A stretch of DNA of 64,000 nucleotides from Marilutibacter chinensis (GTDB lineage Bacteria; Pseudomonadota; Gammaproteobacteria; Xanthomonadales; Xanthomonadaceae). Below are positions 39,216-50,152 of the stretch, piece by piece; position 1 is the first letter of the stretch, and each line of letters begins with the position of its first letter. Under the pieces are notes generated by a model. The model made no database searches and was not told the DNA's origin. It saw nothing but the letters and a program-made list of their open reading frames with translations. A program made the position numbers and the translations under genes. The stretch is from the NCBI RefSeq assembly GCF_021725675.1, contig NZ_JAKJPO010000004.1, positions 267,584-331,583 of the forward strand, in the 5' to 3' direction.

Positions 39216-40484
39216 TCAGCCGTACACCGGGAACTTCCGGCACTGAGCGGTGACCTTCCCGCGCACCGCGGCGATCACGTCCCCGTCGTCCGGCGCGTCG
39301 AGCACGTCGCAGATCCAGTGCGCCAGCTCGACGCAGTCGGCCTCCCGGTAGCCTCGGGTGGTCACCGCCGGGGTGCCGATGCGCAGGCCCGAGGTCACGA
39401 ACGGCTTCTGCGGGTCGTTCGGCACCGCGTTCTTGTTGACGGTGATGTGGGCCTTGCCCAGCGCCGCCTCGGCCGCCTTGCCGGTCACGCCCTTGCCGAT
39501 CATGTCGATCAGCATCAGGTGGTTCTCGGTGCCGCCGGAGACGATCTTGTAGCCGCGCTCGATGATGGTCTTCGCCATCGCCTGGGCGTTCTTCACCACC
39601 TGCTGCTGATATTCGGTGAACGCCGGCTCCAGCGCCTCCTTGAACGCGACCGCCTTGGCCGCGATCACATGCATCAGCGGGCCGCCCTGGATGCCGGGAA
39701 AGACGATGCTCTGCAGCTTCTTGACCAGCTCCTCGGACGGGTCCTGGGCGACGATGATGCCGCCGCGCGGGCCGCGCAGGGTCTTGTGGGTGGTCGAGGT
39801 GACCACGTGCGCATGCGGCAGCGGGTTCGGGTAGACGCCGGCGGCGACCAGACCCGCGACGTGGGCCATGTCGACGAACAGGTACGCACCGACCTTGTCG
39901 GCGATCGCGCGGAAGCGCGCCCAGTCGATCTTCTGCGAATAGGCCGAGAACCCGGCCACGACCATCTTCGGCTGGTGCTCGACCGCGAGCTTCTCGACCT
40001 CGTCGTAGTCGATCAGGCCCTGGTCGTTCACGCCGTACTGGACCGCATTGAACAGCTTGCCGGAAACGTTGACCTTGGCGCCGTGGGTCAGGTGACCGCC
40101 ATGGGCGAGCGACATGCCCAGGATGGTGTCGCCCGGCTCCAGCAGGGCAAGGTAGACCGCCTGGTTGGCCTGGCTGCCGGAATGTGGCTGGACGTTGGCG
40201 TACATGCCATCGGTGGAGCCGCCCCCGAACAACTGCTTCAGCCGCTCGATCGCCAGGGTCTCGGCGACGTCGACGTACTCGCAGCCGCCGTAGTAGCGCT
40301 TGCCCGGATAGCCCTCGGCATACTTGTTGGTCAGCACGCTGCCCTGCGCCTCCATCACCCGCGGACTGGCGTAGTTCTCGCTGGCGATCAGCTCGACATG
40401 GTCTTCCTGGCGGCGCGCCTCGTCGGCGATGGCCTGGGCCAGTTCGGGGTCAAATCCTTCGATGCGGGCGTCGCGCGGAAACAT
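39216..40484 (-). CDS. glyA: Serine hydroxymethyltransferase
   Basis: PLP enzyme interconverting serine and glycine and charging tetrahydrofolate. 422 residues. [32 protein letters not shown] N-terminal sequence is present near 35-62. The PLP lysine is in [15 protein letters not shown] (K234). The 80-base gap to nrdR has no clear terminator, so glyA may lead the nrdR-ribD operon. It is divergent from ettA across 196 bases (40485-40680) in which I see no strong promoter pair. Confidence 0.97.
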   Translation of the reverse strand: MFPRDARIEGFDPELAQAIADEARRQEDHVELIASENYASPRVMEAQGSVLTNKYAEGYPGKRYYGGCEYVDVAETLAIERLKQLFGGGSTDGMYANVQPHSGSQANQAVYLALLEPGDTILGMSLAHGGHLTHGAKVNVSGKLFNAVQYGVNDQGLIDYDEVEKLAVEHQPKMVVAGFSAYSQKIDWARFRAIADKVGAYLFVDMAHVAGLVAAGVYPNPLPHAHVVTSTTHKTLRGPRGGIIVAQDPSEELVKKLQSIVFPGIQGGPLMHVIAAKAVAFKEALEPAFTEYQQQVVKNAQAMAKTIIERGYKIVSGGTENHLMLIDMIGKGVTGKAAEAALGKAHITVNKNAVPNDPQKPFVTSGLRIGTPAVTTRGYREADCVELAHWICDVLDAPDDGDVIAAVRGKVTAQCRKFPVYG

Positions 40485-40680
40485 TGCGGCTCCAGACGGT
40501 TGTGTGGCGTGGGAGGGAAGCCTCGGAGTCTACGCGAAACTTGAACGCCCCCGATGTTCCGGCGGCATGCCGGCTGGCGTCGCCGTCGGGCTTCCGGGAT
40601 AATTGGCGGTCTTCTGTCCGAATCCCCGCGGCCCTGCCCCCGTGCAGCCGGCCGCCGTCCGCACGCGGAGTCCGAGCCCC

Positions 40681-42342
<1,662 letters not shown>

Positions 42343-42403
42343 CCGCAGCAACCCTGCTCCACCGGCCGGCGAAGACGCCGGCCGGCCCCGCGAGGACCGC
42401 CGC

Positions 42404-43141
42404 ATGACCATCCAGCACCAGGACGACATCGACGGATTGCGCCGCGCCGGCGCGCTGGTGGCGGACGTCCTCGCGCGGATGCGCGAGGCGGCGGTGGCCG
42501 GTGCGGTCTCGCGCGACCTGGACGCCCTCGGCGCGGAACTGATGCGGGCCGCCGGCGCACGCCCGGCGCCCACGCTGACCTACGGCTTTCCGGCCGCGAC
42601 CTGCATCAGCCTCAACTCGGTGGCCGCGCACGGTATCCCCGACGCGACCGTGCTGCGCGACGGAGATCTGGTCAACATCGACGTATCGGCCGAGCTGGAC
42701 GGCTATTTCGCGGACACCGGCGCCAGTTTCGTGGTCGGCGCGCCGAGCGCGCGCCAGCGACGCCTGCTCGATGCCGCCCGCGAAGCGCGCGACGCCGCGA
42801 TCGCCCAGCTGCGTGCGGACAACCCGCTCAACAGCATCGGCCGCACCGTCGAGGCGGTCGCCGCGCGTCGCGGCTTCCGGGTGATCCGTGACCTCGGCAG
42901 CCACGGGATCGGCCGCGCCCTGCACGAGGCACCGGGCAGCATTCCCGGCCACTACGATCCGCGCGACACCCGCCGCCTGCACGACGGCATGGTGATCACG
43001 GTCGAGCCGTTCCTGTCCACCCACTGCACCCGCACCGTGGAAGCCGACGACGGCTGGTCGATGGTCTGTCCGCGCGGTCATGCAGCGCAGTTCGAGCACA
43101 CCGTGATCGTCACCCGCGGCGAACCGATCGTCGTGACCTGA
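42404..43141 (+). CDS. map: Type I methionine aminopeptidase
   Basis: 245 residues of the pita-bread fold. The five metal ligands are visible in order: D in VNIDVSAEL, D in GYFADTGASF, H in GSHGIGRALHE, E in VITVEPFLS and E in AQFEHTVIV. It removes the initiator methionine. It lies 61 bases after ettA, not next to rpsB where the housekeeping map usually sits, so it may be a second paralogue. No N-terminal zinc-finger extension. Confidence 0.92.
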   Translation: MTIQHQDDIDGLRRAGALVADVLARMREAAVAGAVSRDLDALGAELMRAAGARPAPTLTYGFPAATCISLNSVAAHGIPDATVLRDGDLVNIDVSAELDGYFADTGASFVVGAPSARQRRLLDAAREARDAAIAQLRADNPLNSIGRTVEAVAARRGFRVIRDLGSHGIGRALHEAPGSIPGHYDPRDTRRLHDGMVITVEPFLSTHCTRTVEADDGWSMVCPRGHAAQFEHTVIVTRGEPIVVT

Positions 43142-43159
43142 ACCCGCAGGAGGCCCGCG

Positions 43160-43590
43160 ATGAGCGCGAACAAGCCGAATCCTTCGGCAATCGACGTCGA
43201 CGGGCTGCCGTTCCGGCCCGGGCCGGGCTGCCCGGAACCGGTCTCCCCGCGTGTTGCCGGGCTCCAGACGCGTTTTCCCGGTGCCCGGTCCAGCTTCTCC
43301 ACGCTCGGCGTGACCCACGCCCGGCTGCTGCCGGGCATGGCATTGGCGCTGGGTCACGCGCATGCCCGCGAGAAGGAGTTCGCCCATGTCCCTGAAGGCC
43401 ATCCGGTGCCGGTGGACCGGCGCCGGCGGGTCGATCGCGGCGGCGCGGACATGGTCCGCCCGGAAGCCGGCGGCTGCCGTGGCGACGATGCCGTGGACCA
43501 CCCGACGATGATCTCTCCGCGCGCCAAGCGGATGGCCGGCCGCGCTGTTTCCGCAAGAACGGACAACCCTACCGAGCGCGCGGGCGCTCG
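43160..43590 (+). pseudogene. Frameshifted and shortened cupin-domain gene
   Basis: A strong AGGAGG lies eight bases before the ATG at 43160. The first part reads MSANKPNPSAIDVDGLPF...GPGCPEPVSPRVAG, then GVTHARLLPGMALALGHAHA followed by REKEFAHVPEGHPVPV, a good cupin motif 1 (HxH-x4-E-x6-G). After this the frame degenerates: a plausible ending PDDDLSAR...CFRKNGQPY appears in another frame near 43500-43570. The second cupin motif with its histidine is missing, consistent with a deletion plus frameshift. The original frame can be read to 43609, overlapping pyrF, but makes no sense there. Confidence 0.6.
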
Positions 43591-43605
43591 CTTCCGGAGC
43601 CGACG

Positions 43606-44433
43606 ATGAGTTTCATGCAAGCACTGCGCACGCGCTGGGAGCGCGCCGACAGCCTGGTCTGCGTCGGTCTGGATCCCGAGCCGTCGCGCTTCCCGACACG
43701 GTTCAACGATGCGCCCGATGCGGTGTTCCAGTTCTGCCGCGACATCGTCGATGCGACCGCCGGCTACGTCTGCGCGTTCAAGCCGCAGATCGCGCACTTC
43801 GCCGCGCTCGGTGCGGAGAGCGCGTTGCTGCGCCTGATCGAGCACATCCACCAGAGCCACCCCGGCATCCCGGTGATCCTCGACAGCAAGCGCGGCGACA
43901 TCGGCAGCACTGCCGCCCACTACGCCGGCGAGGCGTTCGACCGCTACGCAGCCGACGCGGTGACCGTGAACCCATATCTCGGCCGCGACTCCGTGCAGCC
44001 GTTCCTCGACCGCGCCGACCGCGGGGTGGTGATTCTGTGCCGGACCTCCAACCCGGGCGCCGGCGACCTGCAGGACCTGCCCGTCGCAGGAAGCGACGGC
44101 GGCCGTCGCCCGCTGTACCAGCACGTCGCCGAGAAGATCGCCCGCGACTGGAACGGCAACGGCAACTGCGCGCTGGTGGTCGGCGCGACCTGGCCCGAAC
44201 AGTTGCGCGAGGTCCGCGCGATCGTCGGCGGGCTGCCGCTGCTGATTCCCGGCGTCGGCGCCCAGGGCGGCGACGTGGCCGCGGTGGTGGCCAACGCGAA
44301 AAGCGCCGACGGCAGCGGGATGATCGTCAGCAGCTCGCGCGCGGTGCTGTACGCGTCGGCGGGCGACGACTACACGGATGCCGCCGCCACCGCGGCGCGC
44401 GCCCTGCGCGACCAGATCAACCGGTACCGCTGA
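43606..44433 (+). CDS. pyrF: Orotidine-5'-phosphate decarboxylase (long, type 2 form)
   Basis: Last step of de novo UMP synthesis. 275 residues, the size of the COG0284 type-2 enzymes rather than the 230-residue E. coli form. LVCVGLDPEPSRFP near 17, CAFKPQIAHFAALG near 56, catalytic ILDSKRGDIGSTA with K95, and the phosphate loop GVGAQGGDVAAVV near 220. Convergent with the glycosyltransferase gene at 44549; the 115-base gap between them shows nothing. Confidence 0.95.
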   Translation: MSFMQALRTRWERADSLVCVGLDPEPSRFPTRFNDAPDAVFQFCRDIVDATAGYVCAFKPQIAHFAALGAESALLRLIEHIHQSHPGIPVILDSKRGDIGSTAAHYAGEAFDRYAADAVTVNPYLGRDSVQPFLDRADRGVVILCRTSNPGAGDLQDLPVAGSDGGRRPLYQHVAEKIARDWNGNGNCALVVGATWPEQLREVRAIVGGLPLLIPGVGAQGGDVAAVVANAKSADGSGMIVSSSRAVLYASAGDDYTDAAATAARALRDQINRYR

Positions 44434-44548
44434 GCGCCCGGACCGGGCCTGACCCGCGACCCGCATCGCCTCGACCCGGCGGCAGTGTGCCTTTGATGAA
44501 GGCCTGATCGCGGCTTGCTCCGCGCCCGCCGGACTGCATGCCGGCTCT

Positions 44549-45406
44549 CTAGCGGCTGCGCCAGCAGGCACGCGCCAGCGCGAACGGAAGCCGCGTCCAG
44601 ATCGCGGCGAACACCAACGTCCTGACCGGCAGGCTGCGGCGCGCAGCCTCGAACTTCTTGAAGTAGCGCCACAGGCCACGATGCTTGTGCCACTCCACGA
44701 ACAGCGGCCTGCTGCGGCTGGACACGCCGCGCACGTGCAGCACGCGCACCCGGTTCGCAACCGCGACCGTCGCGCCCGCGGCCCGCGCGCGCCGGCACAG
44801 GTCCAGATCCTCGGCATGCAGCCGGTAGCCCTCGTCGAAGCCTCCGATGCCATCGAACAGCGTCCTCGGCATCAGCATCAACGCTCCGGACACCGCGTCC
44901 ACTGGCTGCAGTTCCAGCGTATCGTCCGGCGGCACCGCCATCGTCCGTCGTGCCCGCCGAGCGGCCCGAAGCATCGATGCGAAGTCGGGATCGCGGCGCC
45001 GAGAGGCCGCATCGCGGACGCCGCCCTCGTCGACCAGGTCGGCACCGAGCAGCGGCATCGGCAGCGTTTCGGCCAGTGCACGCATGCGCGCCAGGACGTC
45101 GGTCTCGGGCAGGCAGTCGGGATTGACGAAGGCCAGCCACGGCGCGCCGCTGTCGGCCGCGCCCTGGTTGCAGGCCACCGCGAAGCCGGGGTTGTCCGGA
45201 TTGGCGATGAAACGCACGCGCGGATCGCTCGCCGCATGGCGCTGGACGATGTCGACGGTGCCGTCCTCGGACGCGTTGTCGACCACCCGGATTTCGCCTA
45301 CGCCATCGCTGGAGCGCAGCCGCAGCAGGCAGTCGTCGATGGTTTCGGCACTGCAGTGGCTGACCACGATCGCGGCGATGCTGCCTGCCGGCGGTGTAGC
45401 GCTCAT
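44549..45406 (-). CDS. Family 2 glycosyltransferase
   Basis: 285 residues. IAAIVVSHCSAETIDDCL near 10, IRVVDNASEDGTVDIV near 38 and NPGFAVACNQGA near 67 with LAFVNPDCLPETD near 88 are the nucleotide-sugar and metal-binding parts of a GT-A fold. A C-terminal FDEGYRLHAEDLDLCRRARA follows. It resembles rhamnosyl- and related transferases of surface polysaccharides. It overlaps the next upstream gene by four bases. The sugar specificity is unknown. Confidence 0.87.
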   Translation of the reverse strand: MSATPPAGSIAAIVVSHCSAETIDDCLLRLRSSDGVGEIRVVDNASEDGTVDIVQRHAASDPRVRFIANPDNPGFAVACNQGAADSGAPWLAFVNPDCLPETDVLARMRALAETLPMPLLGADLVDEGGVRDAASRRRDPDFASMLRAARRARRTMAVPPDDTLELQPVDAVSGALMLMPRTLFDGIGGFDEGYRLHAEDLDLCRRARAAGATVAVANRVRVLHVRGVSSRSRPLFVEWHKHRGLWRYFKKFEAARRSLPVRTLVFAAIWTRLPFALARACWRSR

Positions 45407-46275
45407 TGACGGTCCTCCGCGGCGGCCGGCGGCGCTTCGTCGTCCCAGAACAGGTCGCGCTGCGGATCCGGCGGCCCCACCTCGGACACCCGTGCGGCCA
45501 GCCTAGCGCGCGGATCGCGCAGCGGATCGCGCATCAGGAAGCCGGCCAGCCGCGCATGCCAGTCCGGCCAGCGGACCGCCAACCGCTCCATGTCGCCGTC
45601 GAACGGCGTGCCCTCGCCGGCCCGGGCGACGAAGGCGGTGTCGCACAGGACGTTGCGCCAGCCCAGCCCCGCCAGCCGCAGCGACAGGTCGATCAACGCC
45701 GCGTACCAGGAACCGTAGCTGGCGGTGTCCAGGCCACCCGTCCTGGCCCGCGCCGCGCCGCGGATCAGCACCGCGTGCCCGACCGCGGCCGGCAGTTCCG
45801 GACACAGCGCCGGCATCGCCGCGGCCGCCCGCGCCAGCCGCAACGGCTCGTCCGGGACCGGCGAGATCTCGCCGATGCGTGGCCAGGCCGCCGCCTCGCC
45901 CGCGTTGCACCAGGGCGTGGCGGTGGCGATGGCGCCGTCGGCGCGCAGGCAACCGGCCAGGCGGCCAAGCCAGCCGGGCGTTGGCAACGCGTCGGGTGCG
46001 ACGACCGCGACATCGGCATCGCCACAGGCTGCGAACACTTCGTCCAGATGGGCGACCTCGCCGATGCCACGCTGGCGCCTCGTGTAGTCGGCCTGCAACG
46101 CGGTACGCGCCATCCAGCGCTCGATGATCGCGTAGCCGCGCGGCCCGACCTGGGCGTCGTCCGCCAGCCATACCCGCGTGCCGGGCCTCGTCGACGCTTC
46201 CAGCGCTCCGAGGCAGGCGTCCAGCGCGTCATCGTCGGCGCCGACCGGCACGATGACGATCGGCAGTTCAGCCAT
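45403..46275 (-). CDS. Glycosyltransferase-like protein
   Basis: 290 residues. The start LPIVIVPVGADDDALDACLG and the order of strands follow a GT-A fold, with AVVAPDALPTPGWLGRLAG near 93 at the position of the metal motif. The classical DxD is replaced by APDA, and the donor motifs are weaker than in its partner gene. It may be a divergent or inactive transferase. It starts 44 bases after gspD and could be transcribed with the secretion operon. Confidence 0.65.
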   Translation of the reverse strand: MAELPIVIVPVGADDDALDACLGALEASTRPGTRVWLADDAQVGPRGYAIIERWMARTALQADYTRRQRGIGEVAHLDEVFAACGDADVAVVAPDALPTPGWLGRLAGCLRADGAIATATPWCNAGEAAAWPRIGEISPVPDEPLRLARAAAAMPALCPELPAAVGHAVLIRGAARARTGGLDTASYGSWYAALIDLSLRLAGLGWRNVLCDTAFVARAGEGTPFDGDMERLAVRWPDWHARLAGFLMRDPLRDPRARLAARVSEVGPPDPQRDLFWDDEAPPAAAEDRQ

Positions 46276-46319
46276 CTATTCCGCTTCGCTCGACGATCCC
46301 GACGCCGCGCATGCGCGAC

Positions 46320-48551
46320 TCAGCGCTCCGGCGCGCGGTTGAGCGGCTCCAGCGCGCGGAAACGGCGTCCGTATTCGTCGGTCAGGTTGCGCGCCTCCTG
46401 CGGGCTGCGCACGATCTTCGGGGTCAGCAGGATGATGGTCTCCTCGCGCGCCGAACCGCTGCTCTGGCGCCCGAACAGGCCGCCGATCACCGGGATCCGG
46501 CTCAGCCCCGGAAAGCCTGAGGAACCGCGGCTGTTGCGGTCGGTGATCAGCCCTGCCAGCACCACGGTGTCGCCGCTGCGCACCGCCGCCTCGGTCTTGA
46601 GCTTGCGGGTGTCGATGCGGACGTTGCCGTTGTCGTCGGGCTCGTCGCCCGGCGCGCTGACCTCCTGGACGATGTCGAGGAAGACCATGTCGTCCCTGGT
46701 GATGCGCGGGCGCACCTTGAGGATGGTGCCGGTGTCCAGATACTGCACCTGGCCGATGGTGTCGCCGCTGCCGAGGTTGGGATTGAAGGTGACCGACTGG
46801 ATCGGGATCCGGCTGCCGACGTTGAAGGTCGCCTCGGTGTTGTTGCGCACGAACAGCGACGGCGACTGCAGCATCTGTACGTCGGTGACCTGGTCGAGCG
46901 CGTTGATCACGGCGGCGGCATTGCGGCCGAGGAAGGTCCAGGACAGGCCGCCACCGCCGCTGTCGTTGCGCGGCATCACGCTGCCCGCCAGCGTGCTCCA
47001 GGTGTCGCGACCGACCGCGCTGGGCAGGCCGTTGTCGGTCACCGCGCGCTCGAAGAACCAGTTGACGCCGTAGCTGAGGTCACCGGTCAGGGTGACCAGG
47101 GCGATCTGCGCCTCGATATGCACCTGCATCGGCATCACGTCGAGGCGCTCGATCACGTCGCGGATCGACTTCCACGCGGCCGGCGAGCCGCGCACCAGCA
47201 GCGAGTTGGTTTCCGCGATCGCCGACACGCCGACCTGCGCGCCCTCGACCTCCAGGGTCACGCTGCCATTGCCGGCCTGGCGCTGGCTCAGCGACATGCT
47301 GCCGATGTCGCCACCGCTGCCGCCGGAGTCGCCCTTGCCGCCGATGTTGGCGACGCTGCCGTTGCCGCCGTCCTGCAGCTCGACCGGTTCCAGCCCCGGC
47401 ATCAGCGACGGCGCGCCGCCGCGGCGGTTGCCGTTGCCACTGCTGCTCGCACCGAACACCTCGGCCAGCCGCTCGGCCAGTTCGCCGGCGTCGATGTACT
47501 TGAGCTCGTAGGAGAACAGCTGCATGTCGCCGCCGGCGCTGTCGATCCGCTCCAGCCATTGCTGGATGTCGTCCAGGTACTCGGCCTGCGGCGTGATCAC
47601 CAGCACCGCGTTGGCGCCGTCCAGCGGCATGAAGCGGAACATGCCGGCAACCGGCGACTTGCTCTGCTCGCCGAACACCTTCTCCAGGTCGGCAACCACG
47701 CCGCTGGCCTTGCCGGACTGGATCGGAAACACACCGACCGACATCCCCGACAGCCAGTCGACGTCGAAGATCTCGATCGTGCGCAGGTAGTTCTCCAGCT
47801 CGGCACGGGTGCCGCCGATGCTGATCACGTTGCGTGCCGGATCGGTGGAGACGATCGCATTGGGCCGCGCATACGGTTCCAGCACCTTTTTCATCTCCTC
47901 GGCGGAGATGTAGCGCAACGGCACCGCGCGGACCTCGAAGCCGCGCGCGCCGACCGCGCCGCCGGTCCGCGGCGCGACGTTGCCAGGCACCGCCTGGTCG
48001 GCCGGCACGATGTTGTAGCGGCCGTCGGCGTAGATCATTCGGGCGTTGTTCCAGCCCAGCACCATCTCCAGCAGGCTCAACGCGCTGGCCGGGCTGACAG
48101 GCTTTGGCGTGGCGAGGGTGACCGTCCCCTGCACGCCGGGCGCGATCACGTAGTTCTGGCCGAGCATGTCGCCGAGGATGGCCTTGACCACCGCATGCAA
48201 CGACTCGCCCTCGAAGTTGAAGGTGGCCTCGCCGCTGGTCGCGCCGAGATTCGGCGGCGGCGCGGCGGCGGCACTGCGGTTGATGACCTCGCCGCTGCCG
48301 CGGCGGATCTGCGGCTGCGGACCCAGCACTTCGTCCAGCGGTTCGGCATCGGCGGCATCCGCAGTACCGGCGGCCGCGGCCGTCGCGCTCCCGGTGCGGG
48401 GCTGCAGGTCGGCATCGCGGCTGATCCGCGGCGTGGGCGCGCTGGCGCAGGCGTTGAGCAGCATCGCGATCGAGGCCGCCAGCAGCCAGGGCCGGGCCAT
48501 GGCGGAACGCGGAGCATGGGACGGAGCGAAGGAAAGGTTCGGTCGATTCAT
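46320..48551 (-). CDS. gspD: Type II secretion outer-membrane secretin GspD (XpsD)
   Basis: 743 residues. The signal peptide ends in LNAC (C35), so it is a lipoprotein, as XpsD is. After a variable Ala-rich stretch come N0 (FNFEGESLHAVVKAILGDML near 108), three N1-N3 ring domains with Gly/Ser-rich loop near 455-500, and the secretin domain. The latter has FNVGSRIPIQSVTF, the RPRITRDDMVFLDIVQEVS strand, and the closing VIGGLFGRQ ... EETIILLTPKIV. It forms the outer-membrane pore for folded exoproteins. It is the last gene of the Xps-type operon. Confidence 0.96.
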   Translation of the reverse strand: MNRPNLSFAPSHAPRSAMARPWLLAASIAMLLNACASAPTPRISRDADLQPRTGSATAAAAGTADAADAEPLDEVLGPQPQIRRGSGEVINRSAAAAPPPNLGATSGEATFNFEGESLHAVVKAILGDMLGQNYVIAPGVQGTVTLATPKPVSPASALSLLEMVLGWNNARMIYADGRYNIVPADQAVPGNVAPRTGGAVGARGFEVRAVPLRYISAEEMKKVLEPYARPNAIVSTDPARNVISIGGTRAELENYLRTIEIFDVDWLSGMSVGVFPIQSGKASGVVADLEKVFGEQSKSPVAGMFRFMPLDGANAVLVITPQAEYLDDIQQWLERIDSAGGDMQLFSYELKYIDAGELAERLAEVFGASSSGNGNRRGGAPSLMPGLEPVELQDGGNGSVANIGGKGDSGGSGGDIGSMSLSQRQAGNGSVTLEVEGAQVGVSAIAETNSLLVRGSPAAWKSIRDVIERLDVMPMQVHIEAQIALVTLTGDLSYGVNWFFERAVTDNGLPSAVGRDTWSTLAGSVMPRNDSGGGGLSWTFLGRNAAAVINALDQVTDVQMLQSPSLFVRNNTEATFNVGSRIPIQSVTFNPNLGSGDTIGQVQYLDTGTILKVRPRITRDDMVFLDIVQEVSAPGDEPDDNGNVRIDTRKLKTEAAVRSGDTVVLAGLITDRNSRGSSGFPGLSRIPVIGGLFGRQSSGSAREETIILLTPKIVRSPQEARNLTDEYGRRFRALEPLNRAPER

Positions 48552-48561
48552 TGCGTGCACT

Positions 48562-49398
48562 CTACCGGCTCTGTTCGGGCGGGTTGGGCGATGGACTGGG
48601 CGACGGAGCCGGTGGGGTCGGCGGAGGCGGTCGGTTCTGCGCCTGCTCGCGCAGCGCCGCACGGCGTGCCTGGATGCGCTGGCGGATCGCCTCCATCTGC
48701 GCCTCGGGGGTGATCGCCGGCGCATCCGACTTGGGCTCGGCGGCATCGGCGACGCTGCCCGGTGCCGGGGCGGACGGCGCCGGTGGAGCCGGGTCGCGCG
48801 GCGGCGCCGGCAGGCCCGGTGGCGGAGGCGGAGGCGGCGCGCCGTTGCGCCCCCCGGGATCCTGCGCGCTGATCTGGGTCGGCGCCTGTCCGCCCTGGCC
48901 GTCGAACACGCGCAGACCCAGGGTCCGGCGCCCCTCGGGGCCGTCGAACACCGCCGACCGCGCATTGAGTTCGACCAACCGCCAGGCCGGGTGCGACTCC
49001 GGTGCGGCATCGAGCTTGACCCGGACCGACTCGCTGCCGTCGGCCGGCTGCAGGATCGCCATCCGCAGCTGCGGGGTGATCAGCACGCTGGTCAGCTGGT
49101 AATCGAAGGCACTGTCGTCGGCCTCCTCGCTTTCGCCCTGCAACGAGAACGGCTTGGGCTTGCGATCGCTGCTGAACAGTGGCCGGGCACCGATCTCGGC
49201 GTATTGGGCCAGCGGTCCCAGCGACGGCTGCCGCTCGTCCGGTACCGCGGCCGGCAGCGGTTCGAGCAGCCCCTCGCCCATCGCGAGCGGCTCGACCCTG
49301 CCGCCCATGCCGGCGAACGCCAGCAGCAGCGCCAGCACGGCCCAGCCGGCGACGGCGATCAACAGCCAGCTGCGCGGACCGATGTTCTCAACCCGCAT
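48562..49398 (-). CDS. xpsN: Type II secretion protein GspC-like (XpsN)
   Basis: 278 residues from the ATG at 49396-49398. One membrane anchor at about 10-30 is followed by a homology-region-like part at about 60-150 with LFSSDRKPKPF and TPQLRMAILQPADG, then a long Pro-rich and Ala-rich tail (about 175-278). This matches the inner-membrane linker that couples secretin and the platform (GspC, called XpsN in Xanthomonas). It overlaps gspM by 11 bases. Confidence 0.82.
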   Translation of the reverse strand: MRVENIGPRSWLLIAVAGWAVLALLLAFAGMGGRVEPLAMGEGLLEPLPAAVPDERQPSLGPLAQYAEIGARPLFSSDRKPKPFSLQGESEEADDSAFDYQLTSVLITPQLRMAILQPADGSESVRVKLDAAPESHPAWRLVELNARSAVFDGPEGRRTLGLRVFDGQGGQAPTQISAQDPGGRNGAPPPPPPPGLPAPPRDPAPPAPSAPAPGSVADAAEPKSDAPAITPEAQMEAIRQRIQARRAALREQAQNRPPPPTPPAPSPSPSPNPPEQSR

Positions 49399-50152
49399 CG
49401 CGCGCCTCCAGCAGGGAAATCCGCCTGGTCGATAGCGGGCGGACGGCGATGCGCCCTGCCCGGTCGCCGTCGCCGGCGGGTTCGTGGCGGCCTGCCCGCG
49501 AAGCATCCGGAGCCGTTCCTCGCGCTACCGGCGTTCCGCCCCGGTCGCCTCCATCGCCGAGGTTTCCGGGGGGCAGGTAGCCGTACAGGTCGAAGCTGAC
49601 GTCGAGACCGCCATCGCTGCTGCTGCGACCGGTTCCCGGCGCGAAGTACATGCGCTGGACCAGGATGTTGAGGTTGCCGACGAACAGGCGCGGCGACCCG
49701 CTCTCCAGCGCATGCAGCACCGCGGCGGTTTCCGGGCTGCCGCACTTGAGCCGGACCTGCACGGTGACGCGGGTGTACGGATCGCGGTTGCTGGGCTCCA
49801 GCGGCGACCGGTTGACGATGGCGCAACTGCGGTTGCCCGGGCTGGCCTCGGCGACCACCGCCTCGAGCCGCTGGATCAACGCGGCGGTCGCCAGCTCGGC
49901 GTTGGCCTCGGGCATGAAGCCGGGGCGGTTCGCCTGCCGCTCGGCGAGCTGTGCGAGCCGCTGCTCGACCACCGGGGCCTGCTCGATCTGGGCACGCAGG
50001 CGCAGCTCGCGCTCCTGCAGGGTGGCGATCCGCCCGTCGAGCTCGCGCATCGGCACGGTCCACCAGGGATGCACCAGCACGGCGTAGGCCAGCAGCAGCA
50101 GGCCCGCCAACAGCGCCAGCGCCAGCCAGCGATCGCGCTTACTCGGCGTCAT
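49388..50152 (-). CDS. gspM: Type II secretion protein GspM (XpsM)
   Basis: 254 residues. A membrane segment at about 8-30 is followed by a coiled coil (about 35-75) and a ferredoxin-like domain ending near FDLYGYLPPGN. The last 60 residues are a low-complexity Gly/Arg/Ala-rich tail with no counterpart in the family. It partners GspL in the inner-membrane platform. GGGAGG lies just before the ATG at 50150-50152. Confidence 0.88.
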   Translation of the reverse strand: MTPSKRDRWLALALLAGLLLLAYAVLVHPWWTVPMRELDGRIATLQERELRLRAQIEQAPVVEQRLAQLAERQANRPGFMPEANAELATAALIQRLEAVVAEASPGNRSCAIVNRSPLEPSNRDPYTRVTVQVRLKCGSPETAAVLHALESGSPRLFVGNLNILVQRMYFAPGTGRSSSDGGLDVSFDLYGYLPPGNLGDGGDRGGTPVARGTAPDASRAGRHEPAGDGDRAGRIAVRPLSTRRISLLEARDAG

